From: an uncultured Chitinophagaceae bacterium
Lineage (GTDB): Bacteria; Bacteroidota; Bacteroidia; Chitinophagales; Chitinophagaceae
Direction of reading: 5' to 3'
Assembly (NCBI GenBank): GCA_946885335.1
Contig: CAMPGG010000094.1
Coordinates: 1-11,085 of the forward strand
Length of the DNA stretch: 11,085 nucleotides
A model generated the notes under the pieces. It saw only the letters and a program-made list of their open reading frames with translations, made no database searches and was not told the DNA's origin. This document shows positions 1 through 7,169 of the stretch, piece after piece (within the stretch, counting starts at the first letter, position 1; each line of letters opens with the position of its first letter). The position numbers were made by a program, and so were the translations under genes.

Positions 1-3000
1 ATCTCCGCGTTTCACTTTGGCTGTCCAATTCACCGATGCAGGCATACAAGCTGCAGAATCGCCGGGTAATTCGATTAACGGGCTTGGATAAACGCTGATC
101 GTATCTTTCAGTACTACCTGGTCAGTACAACCATTCTGCGTAGTAACTTTCAGGCTGATACTGTAATGACCCGGCGCTGAAAAATAATGCGAAGGGTTTT
201 GCTGATCGCTTTGTGTACCATCTCCAAAATCCCAATGGTAATTTTGTATGATGTCATTGGTTTGCGTGGTATTGGTAAATTGAATATTGCCTTCATCACA
301 TAACACATTCTTATCCATTTCAAAGCCGGCAGCAACATCCATAACACGAATAGTATCTGTTCCTACAATAGGCACAGAACATCCACTGGGATCTATCAAA
401 ATCATTTTCGGCAGGTAATTACCTGGAGTAGTATATGTGTGAGAAACGATAGAGTCTGTTGTTGCCAGCGTATTACCATCGCTAAAATCCCAGATAAAAG
501 AAGAACGGTTATGTGTACTCGCAATAAATTTTACTGTTAATGGATTACATCCTACCGGTGGTTGATAGCTGAATGTACCGCGTGGTCCTCGCACTTCAAT
601 ACGTTGTGTGAACAAGTCAGTGCAACCACCCGGTCCTGTGGCTGTTAATGTGGCCATGTAAATACCGGGGACTGTATAGTAATGGGATGGATCAGGCATT
701 TCGGAAGTATTGCCATCTCCAAAATCATATTTTAATTGCGTATAGTTTTCAGAGGTATTTTTAAAATGCACCAACAAAGGCGGACAAGAACTTAATGTAT
801 CAGAAACCGTAAAACCGGCTTTTGGAAAACTGATCTGCACATAGCCCGGCTTTTGAATAGAATCAACACACCCATACCTGTCAGTTATCACTAAACGAAT
901 ATCATACGAACCTACATTGCTGTAAGTATTTTTTGGATTTGCCTGATCAGATAATTTACCATCACCAAATTGCCATTGATATTTCAGATCGTAACCTGTT
1001 GAAAGGTTTTCGAATTGAATGGGCTTATCTGTACAGGAAATGGAATCAGCAGAAATAAAGTCGGCATGGGGTTGCGCAATGATCACTGATTTCGATTTAC
1101 TGACCATATCGGTACAACCATAATCATCGGTAACTGTAAGAGAGACTTTATATTCACCAGCTTTTTGGTAAAAATGATTAAAAGGCTGTAACCCGTTTGA
1201 ATCAATCGTGCCATCTCCATAATTCCAGTTCCATTTAATAATGGCATGATCTCCATCTGTAGTAGACAGGTCTGTAAATGAAATACCCGATGTTCCAAGA
1301 CATGCACCTGGCACACCTGGTTTAAAATCGGCTGTTGGCCCAAAAACTTTCACCGGTAATGAATAAGAATCTGTACAGCCCAGTAAATCTGTTATAGTTA
1401 ACGAAACAATATAATTACCAGCTTTTGTAAACTTGTGGCTGGCAGTTCCTGCTGATGCCGCATTTGTTCCATCTCCAAAATCCCATGACCATGTTGCAAT
1501 GTTATCTGCATTGAAATTGAGACCGGAAAAATTTATTGTTGTCCCTTTACAAACTTCCGTTGCATCAGCAACGAAGTTTGCTTTTTCGTTCATTACTTGT
1601 ACTGTTTGACGGGTTGAATGTGTACAGGTTCCATTGGTAATATTTAATATCACCTCATAAGTCCCCGGATTTGCATATTGGTGTTTTGGATTGACTTCGG
1701 AAGACGATTGTCCATCTCCAAATAACCATTGATAAGTAACAGCACCCAGGGATTGATCCTTAAAATCAACCGTAAATTTTTCAGAACAACTTTGCGTAAA
1801 ACCAAAACTGGCAATAGGTGGTTTTATATAAACCATTTTTTTCTGTATAATGGTATCCGCACAGGTATTGTTCCAGGTAATAAGGCGAACATCAAACCAA
1901 CCTGTATCCTGGTATTCATGCACAGGATGCTGCGCCACACCTGTTGTTCCATCACCAAAATCCCATAACCACTGATCCGGTTCGCCAGCACTTAAATCTG
2001 TAAAGTTTACCGGCTGAAAGGCGCAAACATTTGAAGCACCGACTGAAAAATTTGCACCAGGTTTTTCACCTGCACGAACCGCTTCTTTATAAGTAGTGGT
2101 TTTCGTACATCCACTACCGGTAGTAATGGTTAATGTAATATCATATGTTCCCGCTTTAGTATAAGTATGGGTTGGCCTGATGGCTGAACTGGTATTGCCA
2201 TCTCCAAAATTCCAATGGTAAGTTGCAATGGGTTCATTTGCCGTAATAGTTGCTGATGGCTTAATGGTTACAGGAATACAACCCTGGGCAGGAAGATTGT
2301 TTAATACTATAGTTGGTTCCTGAATTTTTATATACTGTGCCTTAATAACCGTATCGCTGCAACCATTGGCATTGGTTGTTACCAACTTTACTGTAAAATT
2401 TCCTGTTTTGGTATAGGTATGAACCGGGTTAGCGGCAGTTGATGTATTTCCGTCTCCAAAATTCCAGGAATAAGTTTGAGAGCCGGTTGATGCATTGGAG
2501 AAATTCACTGTAAATGGAACCTGGCAACCTGCAGTTTTATTTGCACTAAAATTGGTTACAGGCTTTGATTTTACAATGATACTTTGTGTTACTGAATCTT
2601 TACATCCACCAAAATCGTTAACGAGTTTTACAATGTAAGTACCTGCCGCAGAAAACGTTTTCTTTGGATGAATAGCTGTTGATTGTGTGCCATCACCAAA
2701 ATACCAGGTTGATTTTCCCGGTACGGGTACAGATGTATTGTTAAACTGGATAGCATTGCCTACACAAAGACTTTCGCCGGTAGTGAAAGAGGAATTAACC
2801 GTTCCAATGCTTACCAGGTTTGGTTTTATAATAGTATCAACACAACCCAGGCTTGATGCAGTGATGAGAGAAACCGTATAAGTACCGGGCTTTGTAAAAG
2901 TATGTTGCGGATCTTTTAAAGTACTGCTGGTGCCATCACCAAAATTCCATTGATAATTTAAAATGCCTGTGCCGGTGGAACTGTTACTGAACTGAATGGT

Positions 3001-3555
3001 TACCGGTGATGCACATACGCCGGGACTACTATTGGTAAATTCTGCCTTTACGCCAGTACTGGTATTAACCAATTTGTTTTTGCTAATGGTTTGTACGCAG
3101 CCAAAACTATTTGTTACTCTAAGGGTAACCGTAAAGTTGCCTGCCGTAGTATAGGTATGCGTGGGATGAATAAGCTCACTGGTAGTACCATCTCCAAAAT
3201 CCCAACTGTATTTTACAATATTACCCGATGATGTTGTGGTTTTATTGGTGAAATTAACTGTGAGGGGATAACAACCGGTAGAATCTGACAAAGCAAAATC
3301 AACTACCGGGTTGGGATGAACGATTATATATTTTTGTTTTGTAATTGAATCTGCACCACTGGCATTTTTGATCACCAGTTTAATATTATAAGTTCCCGGG
3401 GAAAAATAAGTTGCGGATGGATTTTTTAAAGATGTTATAACCCCATTGCCTAAGTCCCAACGCCATTGAGTTGGATTGCCTTTTGAAAGATCTGTAAACT
3501 GGATAACCATTGGCGAACAGCCGGAGACAGGAGAAGCTGAAAAATCAGCAGCCAA
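1..3555 (-). repeat. Tandem PKD-domain repeats, 14 complete plus a partial fifteenth
   Basis: This is a protein-level tandem repeat with a mean period near 83 codons, diverged at the DNA level. The DNA copies are most alike around the plus-strand string ccatctccaaaatccca, which encodes W-D-F-G-D-G on the minus strand. Twelve units keep GDG exactly; unit 1 has GNG (WDLGNG) and unit 13 has SDG (WDFSDG). Unit 12 has Tyr in place of the Trp. Units 2 to 14 each carry two cysteines, one about 23 residues before the core Trp and one about 35 after it (for example C123 and C181 in unit 2). Unit 1 has only the first (C41), with Ala96 at the second position. Divergence between units points to old duplications, not recent expansion. 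Confidence 0.9.
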
Positions 3556-3639
3556 TTGTGCAAACAACCTGGCTTGTATAAAAAACAAGAATAAAAATAT
3601 GACAATTACCCGTATGCGGTAATAAGTCAAAGCAGTCAT
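1..3639 (-). CDS. Secreted multi-PKD-domain protein, C-terminus beyond the window
   Basis: The minus strand is open without a stop from the left edge to position 3639, giving 1213 codons. The ATG at 3639-3637 is almost forced: an in-frame TAA lies 21 nt upstream with no other start codon between. Residues 1 to about 28 are a signal peptide (basic YYRIR, then a hydrophobic run ending LFAQ). The rest is a chain of PKD beta-sandwich domains of 79-86 residues, each with the hallmark W-x-F-G-D-G core; the W (or Y) falls at residues 61, 146, 231, 312, 392, 476, 559, 638, 719, 805, 889, 971, 1050 and 1136, and a fifteenth domain begins at the edge. PKD arrays in Bacteroidota are typically surface or secreted adhesin-like or structural parts, often ending in a type IX secretion sorting domain; that end is not visible here, so secretion route and role are inference. 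No convincing promoter was seen in the 131 nt between the start codon and the terminator upstream. Confidence 0.93.
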   Translation of the reverse strand, partial: MTALTYYRIRVIVIFLFLFFIQARLFAQLAADFSASPVSGCSPMVIQFTDLSKGNPTQWRWDLGNGVITSLKNPSATYFSPGTYNIKLVIKNASGADSITKQKYIIVHPNPVVDFALSDSTGCYPLTVNFTNKTTTSSGNIVKYSWDFGDGTTSELIHPTHTYTTAGNFTVTLRVTNSFGCVQTISKNKLVNTSTGVKAEFTNSSPGVCASPVTIQFSNSSTGTGILNYQWNFGDGTSSTLKDPQHTFTKPGTYTVSLITASSLGCVDTIIKPNLVSIGTVNSSFTTGESLCVGNAIQFNNTSVPVPGKSTWYFGDGTQSTAIHPKKTFSAAGTYIVKLVNDFGGCKDSVTQSIIVKSKPVTNFSANKTAGCQVPFTVNFSNASTGSQTYSWNFGDGNTSTAANPVHTYTKTGNFTVKLVTTNANGCSDTVIKAQYIKIQEPTIVLNNLPAQGCIPVTIKPSATITANEPIATYHWNFGDGNTSSAIRPTHTYTKAGTYDITLTITTGSGCTKTTTYKEAVRAGEKPGANFSVGASNVCAFQPVNFTDLSAGEPDQWLWDFGDGTTGVAQHPVHEYQDTGWFDVRLITWNNTCADTIIQKKMVYIKPPIASFGFTQSCSEKFTVDFKDQSLGAVTYQWLFGDGQSSSEVNPKHQYANPGTYEVILNITNGTCTHSTRQTVQVMNEKANFVADATEVCKGTTINFSGLNFNADNIATWSWDFGDGTNAASAGTASHKFTKAGNYIVSLTITDLLGCTDSYSLPVKVFGPTADFKPGVPGACLGTSGISFTDLSTTDGDHAIIKWNWNYGDGTIDSNGLQPFNHFYQKAGEYKVSLTVTDDYGCTDMVSKSKSVIIAQPHADFISADSISCTDKPIQFENLSTGYDLKYQWQFGDGKLSDQANPKNTYSNVGSYDIRLVITDRYGCVDSIQKPGYVQISFPKAGFTVSDTLSSCPPLLVHFKNTSENYTQLKYDFGDGNTSEMPDPSHYYTVPGIYMATLTATGPGGCTDLFTQRIEVRGPRGTFSYQPPVGCNPLTVKFIASTHNRSSFIWDFSDGNTLATTDSIVSHTYTTPGNYLPKMILIDPSGCSVPIVGTDTIRVMDVAAGFEMDKNVLCDEGNIQFTNTTQTNDIIQNYHWDFGDGTQSDQQNPSHYFSAPGHYSISLKVTTQNGCTDQVVLKDTISVYPSPLIELPGDSAACMPASVNWTAKVKRGD

Positions 3640-3770
3640 AGGATTGGCCTTGAATAGTTATTTAAATAGAATATTGGTGAAGAGTTAAAGGAATTCCGTT
3701 CTCTTTTATCTCTTATTAGCTTTAACGAAAGATTACTGTATTTATTCTACCCTCCTAAAAAAATTTAAAC

Positions 3771-3801
3771 AAAAAACCACGGCGTTTAATAAACCGGGGT
3801 T
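3771..3801 (-). terminator. Hairpin terminator after the YceI-like gene
   Basis: Read on the minus strand, starting 18 nt past the YceI-like stop codon, AACCCCGG and TTTA pair with TAAA and CCGTGGTT, with one C/T mismatch and a small bulge, followed directly by TTTTTTG. The position and the T-run fit an intrinsic terminator that closes the NfeD-slipin-YceI unit and insulates the PKD gene downstream on the same strand. Confidence 0.7.
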
Positions 3802-3818
3802 CACATAAAAAAAATGAA

Positions 3819-4349
3819 TTATTGTTTTATTAATTGTACTTCACATTCAATGCGGATCTCGTTACTTGCTACAACCTGCCCTGCCTCGGTCACTGAATCC
3901 CAGGATAAATTAAAATCTTTTCGATTGATCTTACCTGTTACTGTGAATCCTGCTTTGGTTTGTCCATAACCATCTTTTACAATTCCTGCATATTCCACAT
4001 TCACCGAAACTTCTTTACTAACGTCTCTTATAGTTAAAATGCCTGTTAGTTTATATGCATCCCCGGATTTTTCAAAATGTTTGCCTTCGAATCGTAATTC
4101 TTCATGTTCCGCTGCCGCAAAAAAATCGGGTGATTTTAAATGCGTATCGCGTTGTTCATTATTGGTATCAATAGAATCAATATCTGCCGTAACAAGAATC
4201 TTAGATGCTTTCGTAAAATCCTCGTCTTCTGTTTCTACTTCTATATTAAATTTTCTAAAGTAACCCGTCACATTAGTGATCATCAGGTGCTTCACTTTAA
4301 ATTTAAATTCACTATGTGCGGGATCAACAATCCATTTCGTATTTGCCAT
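3819..4349 (-). CDS. YceI family protein, cytoplasmic form
   Basis: The 176-residue product matches the YceI family, a lipocalin-like beta-barrel known to bind isoprenoid or other amphiphilic ligands in some members. Visible family features are W-x-V-D-P-x-H-S at residues 6-13, HLMI..V.GYF at 21-31, the conserved D-T-N-N-E-Q-R-D-x-H-L-K-S-x-D-F-F stretch at 61-77, LTIRDV at 105-110, and GF.V.G.I.RKDF.L at 134-148. Length is typical for the family. There is no signal peptide, so the protein should stay in the cytoplasm, unlike periplasmic E. coli YceI. It lies 69 nt downstream of the slipin gene on the same strand and is followed by a hairpin terminator, so it is probably the last gene of that operon. 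Its ligand cannot be told from the sequence. Confidence 0.92.
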   Translation of the reverse strand: MANTKWIVDPAHSEFKFKVKHLMITNVTGYFRKFNIEVETEDEDFTKASKILVTADIDSIDTNNEQRDTHLKSPDFFAAAEHEELRFEGKHFEKSGDAYKLTGILTIRDVSKEVSVNVEYAGIVKDGYGQTKAGFTVTGKINRKDFNLSWDSVTEAGQVVASNEIRIECEVQLIKQ

Positions 4350-4418
4350 TTTAATTGTTTTTAAGTGAACTGTAAAAACTTTTTAATCCATAAAACAGCA
4401 AAAAAATAATGCCAGTGC

Positions 4419-5201
4419 TTACTGTGTTTTTTTGAAATCAGCATCGGCATTTAAAAATGGTTTTAATATATCGATAGGTATGGGGAAAATTGTAGTTGTT
4501 GCATTATTCCCGGATGATATTTCAATCAGTGTTTGCAGATAACGCAATGTTAATGCGGTAGGTTGTTTTGCCAAAATTTCTGATGCATCCGCCAATCTTT
4601 GGGAGGCCTGGAATTCACCTTCGGCCGCAATAACTTTGGAACGTCTTTCTCTTTCTGCTTCTGCCTGCCTGGCCATTGCCCGCTGCATTTCCTGGGATAG
4701 TTCAATTTGTTTTACTTCCACATTGGAAACTTTAACGCCCCAGGGTTCTGTCTGCGCATCAATGATCTGTTGCAATTTTTGGTTGATCTTATCACGCTGT
4801 GAAAGCAGGTCATCCAATTCTGACTGCCCCAGAACACTGCGCAAAGTTGTCTGTGAGATTTGAGATGTTGCCGCATAAAAATTTTCAACCTGTACGATGG
4901 CCCTTTGCGGTTCCACAACACGGAAATAAACCACCGCATTAACTTTAATGGAAACATTATCCTGGGTAATTACATCCTGTGGCGGTACATCATGAACAAT
5001 AGTTCTCAGGCTAACTTTTACCATTTTATCAATCAGCGGAATCAGGAATATCAATCCCGGACCTTTTATACCATCACCCACAATTCTACCTAAGCGAAAA
5101 ATAACTCCTCTTTCATATTCTCTTAAAATCCTGATAGCATTAGAAAGAATCAACAAACCTAAAACAACAATAACAGTAAGCAGTATGGGATAATCTTGCA
5201 T
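4419..5201 (-). CDS. Slipin / stomatin-like SPFH (Band 7) membrane protein
   Basis: The 260-residue product is a prokaryotic stomatin (slipin). One N-terminal hydrophobic segment (about 5-22) anchors it in the inner membrane. The SPFH domain follows, with [12 protein letters not shown] at 29-39, GPGLIFLIP at 47-55, [15 protein letters not shown] at 71-85, and the conserved [18 protein letters not shown] at 120-137. An Ala/Glu/Arg-rich helical region (about 168-215) is the usual oligomerisation coiled coil, and a hydrophobic tail lies at about 235-250. Slipins form large ring-like membrane assemblies and are encoded next to NfeD proteases, as here: the NfeD-like gene is 16 nt upstream on the same strand. 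In the archaeal PH1510/PH1511 pair the protease cleaves the stomatin near its hydrophobic C-terminus. The ATG at 5201 follows an AT-rich leader without a Shine-Dalgarno sequence, usual in this phylum. Confidence 0.95.
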   Translation of the reverse strand: MQDYPILLTVIVVLGLLILSNAIRILREYERGVIFRLGRIVGDGIKGPGLIFLIPLIDKMVKVSLRTIVHDVPPQDVITQDNVSIKVNAVVYFRVVEPQRAIVQVENFYAATSQISQTTLRSVLGQSELDDLLSQRDKINQKLQQIIDAQTEPWGVKVSNVEVKQIELSQEMQRAMARQAEAERERRSKVIAAEGEFQASQRLADASEILAKQPTALTLRYLQTLIEISSGNNATTTIFPIPIDILKPFLNADADFKKTQ

Positions 5202-5217
5202 GGTATATTAATTTTGG

Positions 5218-6489
5218 TTAAATAATTTCTACGAATAATTTGAAATCTTTAAAAGAAGTCACCCGCACTTTTTGTCCTTTTTCTATTTTCCCGCTTGTGG
5301 ATTCGGCCAGCCACCTTTCACCCATTACCATTACATAACCGGTTGTTTCAATATCTTCCAAGGCTTCACCGGATTGACCCATTAAGCCTGGCATACCGGT
5401 TACTTGTTTACCTTTTTGTGCTCTTAAACCCATACCTATTACAAACAAAAAGAATAATGCGGTAACAATAGTTGCAGTAATGATCACTGATTTTGAAATG
5501 CTGATGAGTCCTGTAAAATTATCTTCTTTGATCAACATTAAAGAACCCATAAAAAGCGCAATCACACCCCCAATAGCCAACAAACCATGACTAACAACTT
5601 TAATCTCCAGGATGAAAAGTATAATTGCCAAAACAATGAGGGCCACACCTGCATAATTAACAGGCAAAGTATTCATGGCATAAAATGCAAGGATGATACT
5701 GATGGCACCAATGATGCCAGGGAAAACCGCACCCGGGTTATATATTTCGAACAACAACCCATAAAATCCCAACAACATTAAAATGTAGGCAATGTTAGGA
5801 TCGCTGATAATATTCAACAATTTTTCAGCGAAAGTCATATCAATAGGTTCAATGACAGCCTTACTGGTTTGCAAAACAAAATTTCCCTCACCTACTTCAA
5901 CTTTTTTTCCATCAACCTGCCGTAAAACAGTTTGCAGGTTTGGTGCAATCAAATCAATCACATTGAGCTCGAGTGCTTCGCTGCTCGTGATTGAATAGCT
6001 GTGTCTGACCGCATTTTGCGCCCATTCTACATTCCGGTTTCGCTTTTGGGCTATGGTTGTAATAAATGCAATGGCATCATTAGTAGTTTTCGTATTCATG
6101 ACCGAATCTATCCCGCCCTGCATGGAAACCGGGTGTGCCGCGCCAATATTGGTACCCGGCGCCATAGCTGCCACATGTGCAGCAAGCGTTATGAATACGC
6201 CGGCCGATCCTGCATGAGCTCCATTAGGGGTTACGTAAACGATAATAGGAACAGGTGCATCCAAAATGGCCCCCGTTATTGTACGGGTAGATTTAAGCAG
6301 CCCGCCAGGTGTATTTAAATTGATGACAAGTGCGGATGCGCTTTCTTTTGCAGCATGATCAATTCCACGTAAAATATAATCGGCCGTTGCCGGGTTAATA
6401 GATCCATCAACAGTTATAGTATAAACTTTTTGACCGTAAAAAGACAGGGGGAGAAAAAAAATCAGCCATATCAGAAGAAGCCTTTGCAT
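5218..6489 (-). CDS. NfeD-like ClpP-class membrane serine protease, long form
   Basis: The 423-residue product is a long-form NfeD protein (relative of PH1510 and B. subtilis YqeZ). Residues 1-20 are a signal peptide (LPLSFYGQ). Residues 21 to about 220 form a ClpP-like protease domain with NTPGG at 59-63, the nucleophile Ser95 in GSAG, the conserved MAPGTNIGAAHPV at 109-121, and Lys134 in NTKTTND as the likely general base, giving a Ser-Lys dyad. About five hydrophobic segments follow (near 234-254, 257-273, 280-297, 303-320, 333-355), then a C-terminal OB-fold NfeD domain from about 365. The protease domain should face the periplasm. The gene begins the unit with slipin and the YceI-like gene. 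The leader has AGGA five nt before the ATG and a 7-bp stem-loop just upstream. The active site appears intact. Confidence 0.94.
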   Translation of the reverse strand: MQRLLLIWLIFFLPLSFYGQKVYTITVDGSINPATADYILRGIDHAAKESASALVINLNTPGGLLKSTRTITGAILDAPVPIIVYVTPNGAHAGSAGVFITLAAHVAAMAPGTNIGAAHPVSMQGGIDSVMNTKTTNDAIAFITTIAQKRNRNVEWAQNAVRHSYSITSSEALELNVIDLIAPNLQTVLRQVDGKKVEVGEGNFVLQTSKAVIEPIDMTFAEKLLNIISDPNIAYILMLLGFYGLLFEIYNPGAVFPGIIGAISIILAFYAMNTLPVNYAGVALIVLAIILFILEIKVVSHGLLAIGGVIALFMGSLMLIKEDNFTGLISISKSVIITATIVTALFFLFVIGMGLRAQKGKQVTGMPGLMGQSGEALEDIETTGYVMVMGERWLAESTSGKIEKGQKVRVTSFKDFKLFVEII

Positions 6490-6504
6490 ATATGTCCTGG
6501 TTAT

Positions 6505-6525
6505 AAGGCGAAGAAAAATCGCCTT
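6505..6525 (-). promoter_or_regulatory. Stem-loop in the leader of the NfeD-like gene
   Basis: A perfect 7-bp inverted repeat, AAGGCGA and TCGCCTT around a 7-nt loop, ends 15 nt before the NfeD-like ATG and 6 nt before the AGGA at 6498-6495. No T-run follows on either strand, so it is not a terminator. It could affect ribosome access or mRNA stability. The structure is seen directly; any function is inference. Confidence 0.4.
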
Positions 6526-6642
6526 TAAAAAAAATCATCGGTGATAAAATCAATTTACTTAATAATCGTTAGTAAGCCAAGAAATGCTTAAATGGCATAA
6601 AACGAACTTCGGCCCGATTTTAGAGTATGAAATTTAGAATTT

Positions 6643-6677
6643 TTTGATTTCATTAAACAAATTCAGCATTATACTTG
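6643..6677 (+). promoter_or_regulatory. Candidate Bacteroidota-type promoter for the 89-aa gene
   Basis: TTTG at 6643-6646 and TATACTTG at 6670-6677 are 23 nt apart. The second matches the Bacteroidota/Flavobacterium minus-7 consensus TAnnTTTG with one mismatch, and the spacing is at the upper end of the known range. It ends 27 nt before the ATG at 6705. The 215-nt region is divergent, so the NfeD-like unit must also start here; on the minus strand only weak candidates are seen, such as TAAATTG about 65 nt before its ATG. Confidence 0.5.
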
Positions 6678-6704
6678 CAGCATTTCTATTTCAATCATTA
6701 AAAT

Positions 6705-6974
6705 ATGAATTCCAGCGTGATTAAGAACATTCAATTTACGCGTTTAGCTAAAGCTACTGGGCGTTTGAGAGAATTTAATTTCAGAAAAATAGCGGGTGCC
6801 CCCGAAGAAACCTTCCATGTAGATGTAAGTGATGACAGGGGAAACCGGATTATATTCAAAATGTTGAAAGATGATTCAGGTGCCTGGAAGATTGCCAATG
6901 CTGGTTTACCAGAGTGGATACAGGAATCTGAAAAACAACTCAACGAGTTAATCCAGGAAGAATTGGCTCGCTAA
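6705..6974 (+). CDS. Small conserved-looking protein of unknown function, 89 aa
   Basis: I do not recognise a named family. The product is soluble and charged, with no signal peptide or membrane segment. The first half looks beta-rich (FTRLAKATGRLREFNF, then FHVDVSDDRGNRIIFKML), followed by D-D-S-G-A-W at 56-61, LPEWI at 68-72 and an amphipathic helix to the end (ESEKQLNELIQEEL). The gene is convincing because it has a candidate promoter 27 nt upstream, a 10-bp hairpin terminator 72 nt downstream, and protein-like composition. It is therefore probably a monocistronic unit, divergent from the NfeD-like operon. Its F-x4-D-[DE]-x-G-x-W-x(9,10)-W-I pattern recurs in the small product at 10660-10935. 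Confidence 0.8.
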   Translation: MNSSVIKNIQFTRLAKATGRLREFNFRKIAGAPEETFHVDVSDDRGNRIIFKMLKDDSGAWKIANAGLPEWIQESEKQLNELIQEELAR

Positions 6975-7046
6975 CAACCATTACTTCCATTTCACTACCG
7001 GACGATATGACCATTTTAAATGGCATTAAGGGTTTTGTATAATATT

Positions 7047-7076
7047 AATGCAGCAGGCTCCACTGCTGCATTTTTT
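7047..7076 (+). terminator. Strong intrinsic terminator after the 89-aa gene
   Basis: AATGCAGCAG and CTGCTGCATT form a perfect 10-bp stem around the 6-nt loop GCTCCA, and the run of T at 7071-7076 follows at once. This is a textbook rho-independent terminator on the plus strand. It means the downstream L,D-transpeptidase gene needs its own promoter within 7077-7169; only a weak TATTTTTA at 7134-7141 resembles a minus-7 box. Confidence 0.9.
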
Positions 7077-7169
7077 ATTAAATAAAGCCAGGTATACAAC
7101 GCTGCATTTTTCTTCACCATCATAAATAATGTATTTTTATCCGAACCGGTAACATTTAAATTTTTATTG

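Noticed and set aside
1083..1343. Minus-strand open frame of 86 codons inside the PKD gene
   Set aside because: It is another frame of the same strand as the continuous PKD reading frame and has no domain-like content.
217..3204. Recurring ccatctccaaaatccca-like strings spaced about 250 bp, considered as CRISPR-like or intergenic repeats
   Set aside because: They encode the W-D-F-G-D-G core of successive PKD domains; the spacing is the domain length and the sequence between is coding.
4401..4425. Short CAGT/ACTG hairpin followed by T-rich sequence at the slipin stop codon
   Set aside because: The stem is only 4 bp, and the T-run is separated from it by several bases, so it is too weak to call a terminator.
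6001..6318. Plus-strand open frame of 105 codons
   Set aside because: It lies wholly inside the NfeD-like gene on the opposite strand; its product is Cys/Arg-rich and low in plausibility, so it is a shadow frame.
7167..7169. TTG as start of the L,D-transpeptidase
   Set aside because: The ATG immediately after it is the ordinary choice and loses only one residue.
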